This document shows, in pieces, positions 18,346 to 27,121 of a stretch of DNA of 64,000 bases. A model generated the notes under the pieces. That model saw only the letters and a list, made by a program, of their open reading frames with translations, made no database searches and was not told the origin of the DNA. Both the position numbers and the translations under genes were made by a program. Origin of the DNA: Hungatella hathewayi (GTDB taxonomy: Bacteria; Bacillota; Clostridia; Lachnospirales; Lachnospiraceae); assembly GCA_025149285.1 (NCBI GenBank), contig CP102274.1, forward strand, positions 2,940,001-3,004,000, given 5' to 3'. Every line of letters starts with the position of its first letter. Positions within the stretch are counted from its first letter, which is position 1.

Positions 18346-19258
18346 ACGCGGCGGAAAATTTACTTTGATTCGTATAACCCAGCGAAGCCGCAATATCGGC
18401 TACGGTACTGTCTGTGGTCAGAAGCAGGGCGGAAGCCCGTTCCATGCGCACTTTCCTCAAGTAGTCCTTGATGGTCGTGCTGTAAACCTGTTTAAAGTTG
18501 CTCTTTAAGGAGGTTGGGCTGATGCAGTATTCTCTGGCCAGCTGATCAATGGTTATATTTTCCTGAAGATTCTGCGTAATCCTGCGCCGTACCTGCCGGA
18601 TGATATCAATCTGATTCCTGGTGACACGGTCCAGAGCGCGTTCCTGTTCCGGGTCGATCATGCGAAGGAACAGGAGGAGTTCCAGGACTTTGATCCTGAA
18701 GTAGTCATGGCGGAATTCCTGAGGAATCTGATACAGCTCTCCAAATATATGGTCGATCTGCCGGTTGGCCCGGATTGCCAGAAAGTGATTGCCGGGGCAG
18801 AATCTGTCTCCGAAATCCTGCAGCCTCATGCTTTCACTGTCCAGAAGAGGAGGCGTATGATCTTTTAAAATACCTAAATCCAGCACAATGGTGATCCCCA
18901 GATAACGGCCGGTGGGAAAGCAGAGACCGGGAGTTTCCTCCTCGATGCGTGTGATACATAAATCACCCTCACCGAGGTAGAGATAGTCGCCGCACAGCCA
19001 CTGGCATTCTTCACGTCCCTTATAACAGTAATGAATCTCAAGCAGTTCGCCTTCAACTTTCTTTCTGCTATCGCAACAGGTCATGGAAAAATCATTATAG
19101 ATCAGTTCGATTCCCGGAAATATGGTATACACATCCATACTTCCGGGATTTTCATGGTTTCCATAACGGTACTGCACATGCAGATCAGAGAAAATCTGCG
19201 GCGGCAGCGGTTCTCCGTTATAATAGATCTGATAGCGCGGTTTTGTAAGTTCCTCCAT
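18209..19258 (-). CDS. AraC family transcriptional regulator
   Basis: A 349-residue regulator. The N-terminal 220 residues form a cupin-like sensor region of low similarity to anything I can name. Two helix-turn-helix motifs occupy about 240-330: ITIDQLAREYCISPTSLKSNFKQVY, then TVADIAASLGYTNQSKFSAAFKTVYGLAPAEYRKK. The start is preceded by GAGGAGG on the minus strand. The last 30 residues, rich in His, Ser and Pro, lie beyond the DNA-binding domain and are encoded opposite the 3' end of the EAL gene. This class often recognises metals, siderophores or aromatic signals; nothing in the sequence decides this. It is divergent from the metal-export genes. Confidence 0.9.
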   Translation of the reverse strand: MEELTKPRYQIYYNGEPLPPQIFSDLHVQYRYGNHENPGSMDVYTIFPGIELIYNDFSMTCCDSRKKVEGELLEIHYCYKGREECQWLCGDYLYLGEGDLCITRIEEETPGLCFPTGRYLGITIVLDLGILKDHTPPLLDSESMRLQDFGDRFCPGNHFLAIRANRQIDHIFGELYQIPQEFRHDYFRIKVLELLLFLRMIDPEQERALDRVTRNQIDIIRQVRRRITQNLQENITIDQLAREYCISPTSLKSNFKQVYSTTIKDYLRKVRMERASALLLTTDSTVADIAASLGYTNQSKFSAAFKTVYGLAPAEYRKKCRHEYICTSSHTPPAASASRNNTPEHSHSR

Positions 19259-19396
19259 CGTGTCACCTCCTCGTATCGTTCTCTTTATTGTACCACAGTT
19301 AGGAAAAATATTCTGCCTCTAAAACGAAAAACGAAAACAGGACAGCTCCAAAAGGACACTGTTTTGCTCCAAACAGACACAAAATGACCGGAAGCA

Positions 19397-19425
19397 TTGA
19401 CGAGCTGGCTCCCTTCTTGTAAAAT
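19397..19425 (+). promoter_or_regulatory. Sigma-A promoter of the metal-efflux operon
   Basis: TTGACG (19397-19402), 17-base spacer, TAAAAT (19420-19425). Transcription should begin near 19432, at the left edge of the CzrA-like operator. Confidence 0.7.
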
Positions 19426-19434
19426 ACAGATGAA

Positions 19435-19456
19435 CATATGAACAAATATTCATATG
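19435..19456. promoter_or_regulatory. ArsR/SmtB (CzrA-like) operator
   Basis: CATATGAA (19435-19442) and TTCATATG (19449-19456) flank a 6-base centre, giving the TATGAACAAATATTCATA-type dyad known for CzrA/SmtB zinc and cobalt sensors. It covers the predicted transcription start, fitting repression relieved by metal. No ArsR-family gene is found next to it. Confidence 0.7.
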
Positions 19457-19482
19457 AATAAAATTGAAAGGGGATACTCATT

Positions 19483-19704
19483 ATGAAGAAAACATTTAAA
19501 CTGATGGATTTAGACTGTGCACACTGTGCCTCAAAGATTGAAGGAGCCGTAAAGAAGATAAACGGTGTCACAAACGTGGAGGTTCATTTTCTAAGCCAGA
19601 AGATGGTTTTAGAGGCAGCCGATGACCGGTTTCAGGAAATTGCAGAAGAAGCTGTCAGGCTGATAAAGAAAATCGAGCCGGATGTCACTGTCCAAACGAT
19701 GTAA
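19483..19704 (+). CDS. Heavy-metal-associated (HMA) domain protein
   Basis: A 73-residue stand-alone HMA domain: LMDLDCAHCASKIEGAVKKINGV carries the CxxC metal site (Cys-Ala-His-Cys, residues about 11-14), followed by the ferredoxin-like beta-alpha-beta pattern. It looks like the N-terminal metal-binding domain of a P-type ATPase encoded as a separate protein; the ATPase gene next door has no HMA domain of its own. The CAHC motif, with Asp just before it (DCAHC), is seen in Zn/Cd/Pb exporters rather than copper chaperones (which favour CxxC after MxC). A good AAAGGGG site precedes the ATG. Confidence 0.88.
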   Translation: MKKTFKLMDLDCAHCASKIEGAVKKINGVTNVEVHFLSQKMVLEAADDRFQEIAEEAVRLIKKIEPDVTVQTM

Positions 19705-19746
19705 TCATGACTGGACACAACTGGAAACAATGAAGACCGGGAGACA

Positions 19747-21708
19747 ATGAAATTGATTAAAAACGCGGCGGCACAGCCTGTTTTTGCCGCCGCAGACGAA
19801 GAGGGAAAAAACATGACAAAAAAACAGAAAAAACAGTTATACCGGATTTTCGCGGCAGCAGCCATATACCTGATTACCATGGCCCTTCCGCTAACTCCAA
19901 CAGGGAAACTGGCCGGGTTTCTGCTGTGCTATGGGGTGATCGGCTGGGATATCATCTGGAAGGCGGTTACGAATATTTTACACGGCCAGGTATTCGATGA
20001 GAACTTTTTGATGACGGTAGCGACCGTGGGCGCCATGTTCTTAGGCGAATATGCGGAGGGCGTCGCGGTCATGCTGTTCTACCAGGTGGGTGAACTGTTC
20101 CAGTCCTACGCGGTCAGCAAGTCGCGCCGGTCCATATCCGGGCTGATGGATATCCGGCCGGATTACGCAAATGTGGTGAGAGAAGACGGGATCGTGTCCG
20201 TCGATCCCGATGAGGTGGCTGTCGGTGAAGTGATTGTGGTAAAGCCGGGCGAGCGGGTACCGCTCGACGGAACCATTCTGGAAGGCCGTTCTGCCCTGAA
20301 TACCTCGGCCTTAACCGGGGAATCCCTGCCAAGGGAGGTGGAACCGGGAGCCGATGTGATAAGCGGCTGTATCAACCAGAGCGGTACCTTAAAAATCCTG
20401 GTATCGAAACCATATGGAGAATCCACCGTGGCCAAAATTCTCGATCTGGTGGAAAATGCCAGCAGCAAGAAGTCGAAATCCGAGGCATTTATCACCAGAT
20501 TTGCAAGATATTATACGCCGGCTGTTGTAGTTGCGGCGGTGCTTCTTGCAGTCATTCCTCCGCTTCTGACAGGACAGCCGTTCGCGGTCTGGATTGAGAG
20601 GGCGCTGACCTTCCTGGTTATTTCATGTCCCTGTGCGCTGGTTATCTCTGTACCGCTCAGTTTCTTCGGCGGAATCGGCGGTGCTTCCAAATGCGGCGTT
20701 CTGATCAAAGGCAGCAACTACTTAGAAGCGCTTGCTAAAACAGAGACGGTTGTTTTTGATAAGACGGGGACGCTGACAAAGGGGTCGTTTGCAGTCAGCG
20801 GGTGCTTTCCGGAAAAGATTACGAAGGAGAAGCTTTTGGAGCTGGCCGCTTACGCGGAAAAGGATTCCAACCATCCGATCTCCAAATCCATTGTAAAAGC
20901 CTGTGGAAAGGAACTGAATGCCTCCAGAGTGGCTGATGTTCAGGAGATTGCCGGCCATGGAATCTCCATATCCTTAGACGGAAAGACAGTACTGGCTGGC
21001 AACAGCAGGCTGATGAATCTAAATCACATCAAATTCAAACTGGTGAGAGAGACAGGGACGGTTGTCTACGTGGCAGAGGACGGAATCAGCAGGGGAGCCA
21101 TCCTGATTGAAGATGAAGTAAAGGAGGATGCGGCCTTTGCGATCCGGGAACTGAAACAGTCGGGAATCCGGAAGACCGTCATGCTGACGGGCGACGCAAA
21201 GGCCGTGGGCGAAAATGTAGCACAGCGGCTGGGCCTGGATGAAGTGTATACAGAACTTCTTCCGGCGGATAAAGTAAGCCATATGGAGCAGCTGCTGTCC
21301 CAGACCAGCGGGAAGGGTAAACTGGCATTTGTGGGAGACGGCATTAATGACGCTCCGGTTCTTGCCCGCGCGGATATCGGCATTGCCATGGGCGGACTCG
21401 GCTCTGACGCGGCCATCGAGGCGGCCGATGTGGTCATTATGACGGATGAGCCGTCCAAGATCGCTGCGGCCATGAGGATTTCCAGAAAAACCCTGCGAAT
21501 CGTTCGGCAGAATATCGTATTTGCCCTGGGGATCAAGGCAATCGTGCTGATCCTGGGAGCGGCTGGATTTGCCAGTATGTGGGCGGCGGTATTTGCAGAT
21601 GCAGGCGTTTCTGTGATTGCCATCCTAAATGCGGTAAGGGCCCTGCAGGTGGCGAAAGACGACAGAGTCAGGGACAGGAAAGTATTTCAGAAAGCGGCGG
21701 AGGTATAA
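19747..21708 (+). CDS. Heavy-metal P1B-type ATPase (Zn/Cd exporter)
   Basis: A 653-residue membrane pump. Membrane helices lie near 35-75, 85-125, 255-310 and 590-640. The metal-binding helix has CPC (Cys294-Pro-Cys296) in ISCPCALVISVP; the phosphorylated Asp338 is in DKTGTLT; TGES, HP (SNHPIS), MLTGD and GDGINDAP motifs are present. CPC with a late KxxxxD-type helix 8 region fits the zinc/cadmium subgroup rather than copper. It has no HMA domain; the separate HMA protein just upstream may supply that function. ATG 19747 is used, but the better-spaced ATG at 19813 (after GAGGG) would give a 631-residue protein. Both genes sit behind a CzrA-like operator. Confidence 0.92.
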   Translation: MKLIKNAAAQPVFAAADEEGKNMTKKQKKQLYRIFAAAAIYLITMALPLTPTGKLAGFLLCYGVIGWDIIWKAVTNILHGQVFDENFLMTVATVGAMFLGEYAEGVAVMLFYQVGELFQSYAVSKSRRSISGLMDIRPDYANVVREDGIVSVDPDEVAVGEVIVVKPGERVPLDGTILEGRSALNTSALTGESLPREVEPGADVISGCINQSGTLKILVSKPYGESTVAKILDLVENASSKKSKSEAFITRFARYYTPAVVVAAVLLAVIPPLLTGQPFAVWIERALTFLVISCPCALVISVPLSFFGGIGGASKCGVLIKGSNYLEALAKTETVVFDKTGTLTKGSFAVSGCFPEKITKEKLLELAAYAEKDSNHPISKSIVKACGKELNASRVADVQEIAGHGISISLDGKTVLAGNSRLMNLNHIKFKLVRETGTVVYVAEDGISRGAILIEDEVKEDAAFAIRELKQSGIRKTVMLTGDAKAVGENVAQRLGLDEVYTELLPADKVSHMEQLLSQTSGKGKLAFVGDGINDAPVLARADIGIAMGGLGSDAAIEAADVVIMTDEPSKIAAAMRISRKTLRIVRQNIVFALGIKAIVLILGAAGFASMWAAVFADAGVSVIAILNAVRALQVAKDDRVRDRKVFQKAAEV

Positions 21709-21718
21709 AGAGTGGGAA

Positions 21719-21752
21719 AGAGCAGAGTATACATTTTTGCATACTCTGCTCT
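21719..21752. terminator. Hairpin between convergent ATPase and esterase genes
   Basis: A perfect 12-bp stem (21719-21730 with 21741-21752) around a 10-base loop. It lacks a clean T run on the plus strand (TTCTTCTTTT follows after 11 bases). Position between convergent genes supports a terminator role. Confidence 0.55.
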
Positions 21753-21791
21753 GGTATAGGTTCTTCTTTTGACGTCCAGTATGAAAATCAA

Positions 21792-22700
21792 TTATTGTAT
21801 TACCCTCTGGATGAAGTCATCCATGATGTCCACAACCTGTTTTGTCCAGAATTCATTGCCGCCGTGGTCGGCGCCCTCAATCAGATACAGCTTCACATCC
21901 TTCCCGCACTCTTTCATACGGCGATAAAGAATCACGCTGCCTTCACAGTTGACAATGCGGTCTTTTGTACCATGGAATATGATCGTTGGCGGGATCACAC
22001 TGTCTGGCTCTATGCTGCATTCCACCGAAAGCCTGCGGCGCAGCTCCTCACTTTCACGCAGGTCCGTATGCCCCATCACCATACCTTCCGGACTGTCTGG
22101 CTGGCAGTGGAGAAGCTGGGTCGGATTGGAATCTTCCTTCATGACGCTGCAGCTTCCGTAGAGATTTATGATGCCCTTAACCTCCGCAGAAATGCCCGGG
22201 AAGAGCGTATTTTCCACATCATCGTGAATCATGCCGGCAAACATGGCAGTGTGCCCGCCGGAAGAGTCGCCTGCAATAACGATTTTTTCAGGGGCGATCC
22301 TGTATTCTTCCGCATGCACACGCAGAAAGCGTACGGCATTTCTGGCATCCATAATTTGTGCCGGAAAAGGTGCGATACCCGAATGGCGATATTCCACCAC
22401 AGCCACTGCATAACCACGTTCTGCAAGCTTTGCCAATCGCGGAAGCTGTGCATAGACGTCCTGCTTAAACCATGCGGAGCCCTGTACAAATACTACACAC
22501 GGACAAACCATGTCCGGCTGGTTACGAGTCAGTGGGCGCAAAATCTGTAAATGCAGCTTTTCACCGTCAATTTCTGCATATTCTACATTATGGTGATAAA
22601 TCACGCCAATTTCGTTACCGGTGGTCGGAATCTTTACCGCTCCCTCCACCTCTTCTGCAAATTCCGGAAAATCTTCATAGCTCCATTCCTTTACTTCCAT
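21792..22700 (-). CDS. Alpha/beta hydrolase, esterase (BD-FAE-like)
   Basis: A 302-residue alpha/beta-hydrolase. An oxyanion strand VVFVQGSAW near residue 95, the nucleophile elbow GDSSGGH near 160, an acidic residue in HGTKDRIV near 245 and the catalytic His in GADHGGN near 280 make a complete Ser-Asp-His triad. No signal peptide is seen, so it acts inside the cell. The nearest families are BD-FAE and carboxylesterase/lipase-like hydrolases acting on acetylated or other esterified carbohydrates. The start at 22700 is preceded by GAGGTG on the minus strand; the longer open frame upstream to 22871 has no ribosome binding site and an unlikely composition. No neighbour indicates the substrate. 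Confidence 0.85.
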   Translation of the reverse strand: MEVKEWSYEDFPEFAEEVEGAVKIPTTGNEIGVIYHHNVEYAEIDGEKLHLQILRPLTRNQPDMVCPCVVFVQGSAWFKQDVYAQLPRLAKLAERGYAVAVVEYRHSGIAPFPAQIMDARNAVRFLRVHAEEYRIAPEKIVIAGDSSGGHTAMFAGMIHDDVENTLFPGISAEVKGIINLYGSCSVMKEDSNPTQLLHCQPDSPEGMVMGHTDLRESEELRRRLSVECSIEPDSVIPPTIIFHGTKDRIVNCEGSVILYRRMKECGKDVKLYLIEGADHGGNEFWTKQVVDIMDDFIQRVIQ

Positions 22701-22817
22701 AAAATCACCTCGTTCAGATATTCTATTGACTGTTCTAATTATATCGATAAAATGGGGATCTGTCGAATCTTTTTCAGATAATGTACTTTTTTTCGTACAT
22801 TTGTATGTGTAAACTGG

Positions 22818-22846
22818 TTGTAATAAAATGCCGAATTTGATAAAAT
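22818..22846 (+). promoter_or_regulatory. Predicted promoter of the hybrid kinase gene
   Basis: TTGTAA (22818-22823), 17-base spacer, TAAAAT (22841-22846), about 80 bases before the ATG. Confidence 0.5.
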
Positions 22847-22927
22847 GAAATACAGTATGAGTGAAGTCCAAGGGACCGGATACGGCAGAATAGCTGGTGT
22901 ACTCTTTGATACGGGAGGAAAAGACAG

Positions 22928-25900
22928 ATGGCGGAACATTTTAAGGATATACAGAAGATTCAGGATATTTTGCACGAGGCCCAGACCGGTCTGTGGGCAA
23001 TCGAACTGGAAGAGGGAAAGGAACCGCGAATGTATGCGGACAAAGCCATGCTGGAGCTGCTTGGCTTTGCCGGGGAGCCGTCTCCGGAGGAGTGTTACCG
23101 CGGGTGGTATGAGCGCATCGATCCGGATTATTATCCCATGGTTCAGAACGGAGTCCAGCGTATCTGCGCCGATGAGAGAGCGGAGGTGGAGTACCTGTGG
23201 CATCACCCGCTGTGGGGACAGATTTATGTACGCTGCGGCGGCATCCGGGACAAGAATTTTCAGAGAGGGACCTGTCTGCTTGGGTATCACCAGAATATTA
23301 CCAATACGGTTATGCTGAAGCAGGAGTATGATACCATATTGGAGAAGCTGAATGAGAATTATAAAGGGATTATCCTTTGCAATCTCCAAACCGGTGAATA
23401 CAGAATTATAAAAGCCACCGAGAAGCTGGAAGCCTTCAGCGAAGGCGCAGCGGATTTCGAGACTTTTTTTCGAAACTATGCGGAAAGCGAGATTGTATGG
23501 CAGAACTGCGAACTGTTTATGAATGCGGTCAATCCGGAGAATATAAGAAGACAGTTTCAAGCGGACTGTTCCGGCACCGGCAGAGCTGATTCCGATCATA
23601 CGGGAGCGGAAGCGATTTACAGAACAAAAGAAAAACGCTGGCGCAGAATCAAAGTGGTTCCCTTAAATCAATACTCCGAGGAATATCCCTGGGTCATAGC
23701 CGCCATGGAAGAGCAGGACGGCGAGATAGAAAAGTGGATTGACGAAGCCAGCGCACAGGTTGCAGTGTCACAGATTTATACACTGCTCATCAGTGTGGAC
23801 TGTGAAAAAACAGAGTATAACTGTATTTACTATTCCGGGGAACTGCTGACTCTTTCCAGAAGGGGCACGTATCAGGAATTCCATGATCAGGCGGTAACGA
23901 TTATGCCGGAAGAGGACCGGTTGGAATTTGAACGCATTTTTGATACGGAAAACTATGCTGCCGGTGCATACCGGGAAGGTATGCTGCATATGTACGACCG
24001 GGAGGGCGGTTTCCATGCCTACAGCTATTATTCTGCCCTGATCAGTCAGAATTTTGAGGACAGGATCCTTCTTACGGTGCGGAATGTGGATGATAAGTAT
24101 GAGATTCAGAGACGGGAGGCCATCCTGTCAAATCTGTGTGAATGCTACTATTCCATCTATCTGTTTGACTATGTAAACAATACGGAAGAACCGATCTGGC
24201 AGGAGGATTTTATTCAGAAAAACAAGGCGTTTCCCAAGGGAGCCCTCGATGTCTATTATGAGAAGTTTGTAAAATACTACGTTTATCCCGAAGATCAGGA
24301 GAAAATGCGCAGAGCCGCCAGCATTGATTTCCTGCGTCAGACGCTCTCGGCCGAACAGCCTGTGTATGAAGTTGATTTCCGCCGGATCTATCCGGATTGT
24401 ATCCGATGGGTCCGCTCCAGGTTCAGCATAGCGGAAATTCAGGACGGCGTTATCACAAAGGTGATTTTTGCCAACATGGACATCAACGAGCAGAAGCTGA
24501 CGGAGCTGAAGGAAGAGCAGCAAAAGAAGCTGTACGTCGAGGCTCAGAATATCATTAAGGGACTTTCCGCTTTCTACCACTCTGTCTTCTATGTAGACCT
24601 GGCAGAAGAGACTTTTCAGACCTTTGTTGTGCGGGAAGATGTCGCAGAGCGCCTGAATCATTCGGATCAATACTGCGTGTTGTTTGATATTTACCACGAG
24701 CATCTGATTCATGAGGAGGACCGGAAACGGTTTCAGCAGGAAATGTCCCTGGGGGCTATTAAGGAGCGGATTCAGGAAGGGGAAACGATCTATGACCTGG
24801 AATACCGCAGGGATTACAGCGGTTATTACGGCTGGATGCGGGTCCACGTGATTCTGGCGGAGAGCAGGAACGGGGTTCCAATCAAGATTATTTTAGCCTC
24901 CCATAATATTGAGAAGGAAAAGGAACAGGAGGCACAGAGCCAGAAAGCGCTTTTTGCGGCGTATGAGGAAGCACGAAACGCCAATGAGGCTAAAAGTAAT
25001 TTCATGGCACAGATGTCGCATGATATCAGGACGCCGATGAATGCCATCATCGGTATGACGGCGATCGCCATGGGGCAGGTGGATGACCGGGAACGCGTGA
25101 AGGACTGCCTCCAGAAGATCAGTCTGTCCAGCAGCCATCTGCTTCATCTGATTAATGAGGTTCTGGACATGTCGAAGATCGAGAGAGGACAGCTCACATT
25201 AACAGAAGCGCCGTTTTCCTTAAAAAACCTGTTCCACGAGATCGGCAGCATCGTCTATAATGAATCGATGGAAAAGGAACAGACTCTGAATTTCCTGACG
25301 GATGGCACCACACACGACAACCTTTTGGGAGATGCCGGCAAGATCCGCCAGGTCCTGATCAATCTCATTAACAATGCCATAAAATATACCCCCCACGGAG
25401 GGACGATTACGGTTGCTTCCAGGGAGATGACATCGGGAATTCCAGGCGTCGGCTGCTTTGTATTTACGGTTGAGGACAATGGAATCGGGATCAGCAGGGA
25501 TTTTATGGATCATATCTTTGTTCCGTTTGCCAGGGAAGACAACTGTCACGTGAGAAAGGTACAGGGCACCGGCCTTGGGATGTCCATCTCCTATGGAATC
25601 GTGAGAGCCATGCAGGGCAATATCCGGGTGGAAAGCAGAGAGGGAGAGGGAAGCCGCTTTATCGTTACGCTGAACATTAGGATTCTGGAGGAAGAAGAAA
25701 AAGAGGAGGCAGTACAGCGGGCGGTAACCGGTAATCTCGGACGAAAGCTGGATGCCTGTCTCCAGGGACTGCGGCTTCTTCTGGTAGAAGATAATGAACT
25801 CAATATGGAAATCGCGGAGACGCTTCTGCGGGATGCGGGCTTTATCGTTGACAAGGCAGAGAACGGGTATGAGGCGTTTCAGATGTTTGTCAGCTCTGAG

Positions 25901-26146
25901 CCGGGAACGTACGACGCAATCCTCATGGATTTACAGATGCCGGTGATGGATGGATATACGGCGGCCGGAGAGATCCGCGGCAGCGGTCACCCGGAGGCGA
26001 AGACCGTTCCCATCATTGCACTGACTGCCAATGCATTTGCGGAAGATATCTCGAAAGTACTGGCTTCGGGAATGAACGATCACGTTACGAAGCCGATCGA
26101 TTTTGACCGCCTTCTGGCTGCACTTCGAAAATGTGTCTGCCGTTGA
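22928..26146 (+). CDS. Hybrid sensor histidine kinase/response regulator
   Basis: A 1072-residue soluble protein without membrane helices. The first 660 residues hold about four or five PAS-like sensor segments (for example LYVEAQNIIKGLSAFYHSVFYVDL near 540). A HisKA domain follows with phospho-acceptor His698 in MSHDIRTPMN, then a HATPase domain with NAIKYTPHG (N box), VEDNGIGIS (G1) and GTGLGMSIS (G2). A receiver domain ends the protein: LLVEDNELNMEIAETLL, phospho-acceptor Asp1001 in LMDLQMPVMDG, and Lys in VTKPID. The signal is unknown and intracellular. No partner response regulator with an output domain is next to it. Such kinases with internal receivers may act by phosphorelay. Confidence 0.93.
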   Translation: MAEHFKDIQKIQDILHEAQTGLWAIELEEGKEPRMYADKAMLELLGFAGEPSPEECYRGWYERIDPDYYPMVQNGVQRICADERAEVEYLWHHPLWGQIYVRCGGIRDKNFQRGTCLLGYHQNITNTVMLKQEYDTILEKLNENYKGIILCNLQTGEYRIIKATEKLEAFSEGAADFETFFRNYAESEIVWQNCELFMNAVNPENIRRQFQADCSGTGRADSDHTGAEAIYRTKEKRWRRIKVVPLNQYSEEYPWVIAAMEEQDGEIEKWIDEASAQVAVSQIYTLLISVDCEKTEYNCIYYSGELLTLSRRGTYQEFHDQAVTIMPEEDRLEFERIFDTENYAAGAYREGMLHMYDREGGFHAYSYYSALISQNFEDRILLTVRNVDDKYEIQRREAILSNLCECYYSIYLFDYVNNTEEPIWQEDFIQKNKAFPKGALDVYYEKFVKYYVYPEDQEKMRRAASIDFLRQTLSAEQPVYEVDFRRIYPDCIRWVRSRFSIAEIQDGVITKVIFANMDINEQKLTELKEEQQKKLYVEAQNIIKGLSAFYHSVFYVDLAEETFQTFVVREDVAERLNHSDQYCVLFDIYHEHLIHEEDRKRFQQEMSLGAIKERIQEGETIYDLEYRRDYSGYYGWMRVHVILAESRNGVPIKIILASHNIEKEKEQEAQSQKALFAAYEEARNANEAKSNFMAQMSHDIRTPMNAIIGMTAIAMGQVDDRERVKDCLQKISLSSSHLLHLINEVLDMSKIERGQLTLTEAPFSLKNLFHEIGSIVYNESMEKEQTLNFLTDGTTHDNLLGDAGKIRQVLINLINNAIKYTPHGGTITVASREMTSGIPGVGCFVFTVEDNGIGISRDFMDHIFVPFAREDNCHVRKVQGTGLGMSISYGIVRAMQGNIRVESREGEGSRFIVTLNIRILEEEEKEEAVQRAVTGNLGRKLDACLQGLRLLLVEDNELNMEIAETLLRDAGFIVDKAENGYEAFQMFVSSEPGTYDAILMDLQMPVMDGYTAAGEIRGSGHPEAKTVPIIALTANAFAEDISKVLASGMNDHVTKPIDFDRLLAALRKCVCR

Positions 26147-26179
26147 TTTTAACATAATTTATATTTGGAGGAAATTAAC

Positions 26180-26542
26180 ATGAAATTTATATTTGCAACA
26201 CTGCACGTAAAGAATCTGGAGGAATCTATCCGCTTTTATGAGACGGTAACCGGAATGAAACTGGCCCGCAGATTTCCGGCCGGCCCCCGCACGGAAATTG
26301 CGTTTATGGCAGATGGTCCGGCAGAGATCGAGTTAATCTGCAGCGCAGATGCCGAGCCGTTCCTATATGGAGAATGCCCGTCGCTGGGGCTTTCCGTGGA
26401 AAATCTGGACGAGGCGCTGGAACACATGAAAGAACTGGGAGTGGAAATTGTCCGCGGACCGGTCCAGCCGAATCCCGGTACCCGCTTTTTCTTTATTCAT
26501 GATCCGGATGGCGTGAACCTTGAGATCATTGAAAAAAAATAG
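26180..26542 (+). CDS. VOC family protein (glyoxalase-like)
   Basis: A 120-residue vicinal-oxygen-chelate protein: ATLHVKNLEESIRFYETVTGMKLARRF opens the first beta-alpha-beta-beta-beta module, and PGTRFFFIHDPDGVNLEIIEKK ends the second. Metal ligands His (residue about 8) and the terminal Glu are in place, as in lactoylglutathione lyase and related enzymes. Glyoxalase I-like activity or another metal-dependent reaction on a small molecule is likely; the substrate cannot be read. ATG 26180 follows GGAGG (26167-26171). Confidence 0.88.
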   Translation: MKFIFATLHVKNLEESIRFYETVTGMKLARRFPAGPRTEIAFMADGPAEIELICSADAEPFLYGECPSLGLSVENLDEALEHMKELGVEIVRGPVQPNPGTRFFFIHDPDGVNLEIIEKK

Positions 26543-26548
26543 AGAGAA

Positions 26549-26614
26549 GCGGCAGACCCCTGCCGCAACAGTGAAAGAGGAGAGAACTGCTGACGGCTGC
26601 GGCTCTCTCTTTTT
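26549..26614 (+). terminator. Tandem hairpins ending the VOC gene
   Basis: GCGGCAG (26549-26555) pairs with CTGCCGC (26560-26566) around ACCC. A second, weaker stem using AGAGA (26581-26585) and TCTCT (26606-26610) is followed by four to five T. Confidence 0.5.
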
Positions 26615-26671
26615 GCTTTACACCAGACATACCGGTCATTGTATCTGAATAAAAATAAGACAATTGTAGTA

Positions 26672-26700
26672 TTGACATTTTTATAAGACTGGAGTAGTAT
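26672..26700 (+). promoter_or_regulatory. Promoter of the blaI-blaR1-like operon
   Basis: TTGACA (26672-26677), 17-base spacer, TAGTAT (26695-26700). The -10 box is part of the left arm of the dyad at 26681-26730. Confidence 0.7.
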
Positions 26701-26730
26701 ATAGGTATGGATACTACTCCAGTCTTATAA
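26681..26730. promoter_or_regulatory. Perfect 20-bp inverted repeat, BlaI-type operator
   Basis: The arm 26681-26700 is the exact reverse complement of 26711-26730, separated by ATAGGTATGG. The inner parts read GTAGTAT and ATACTAC, close to the TACTAC/GTAGTA half-sites bound by BlaI/MecI repressors. It covers the -10 box and the transcription start, and ends 6 bases before the ribosome binding site. Autoregulation by the following gene product is the simplest reading; as RNA it would also fold into a long stem. Confidence 0.7.
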
Positions 26731-26749
26731 AAGAAAAGAGGTGAAACAA

Positions 26750-27121
26750 ATGGACATCAAACTGGTAGACAGTGAAATAAAGGTTATGGATGTTCTCTGG
26801 AAAGAGGGAGACACCATGGCAAAGCACGTTGCCGACGTGATGAAGAAGCGGTACAACTGGAATGTCAATACCACCTATACACTGTTAAAGCGCTGTATCA
26901 AAAAAGGCGCTGTGGAACGGATCGATCCCAACTTTGTCTGTCATGCACTGGTGAAGCAGGAAGAGGTGCAGGAGCAGGAAACCGATGAACTGCTTCATAA
27001 GGTATTCGATGGCTCCGTGGATAAGCTGTTTGCCTCTCTGCTGGGCAGAAAAAATCTGAGTGCGGAGCAGGTGGAAAAACTGAAACAGATGGTAGAGGAA
27101 TTAGGGGGTGACGGGAAATGA
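26750..27121 (+). CDS. BlaI/MecI/CopY family repressor
   Basis: A 123-residue winged-helix repressor: MDIKLVDSEIKVMDVLWKEGDTMAKHVADVMKKRYNWNVNTTYTLLKRCIKKGAVERI spans the DNA-binding domain, and the C-terminal helices (about 85-123) mediate dimerisation. It should bind the dyad just upstream and be inactivated when the BlaR1-like protease is triggered. The GTG at 26741 overlaps the ribosome binding site AAGAGGTG, so ATG 26750 is chosen. Its last four bases ATGA overlap the start of the next gene, indicating translational coupling. Confidence 0.92.
   Translation: MDIKLVDSEIKVMDVLWKEGDTMAKHVADVMKKRYNWNVNTTYTLLKRCIKKGAVERIDPNFVCHALVKQEEVQEQETDELLHKVFDGSVDKLFASLLGRKNLSAEQVEKLKQMVEELGGDGK

Noticed and set aside
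22701..22871. 57-codon N-terminal extension of the esterase
   Set aside because: No ribosome binding site, promoter-like AT-rich sequence, and the hydrolase domain starts cleanly at 22700.
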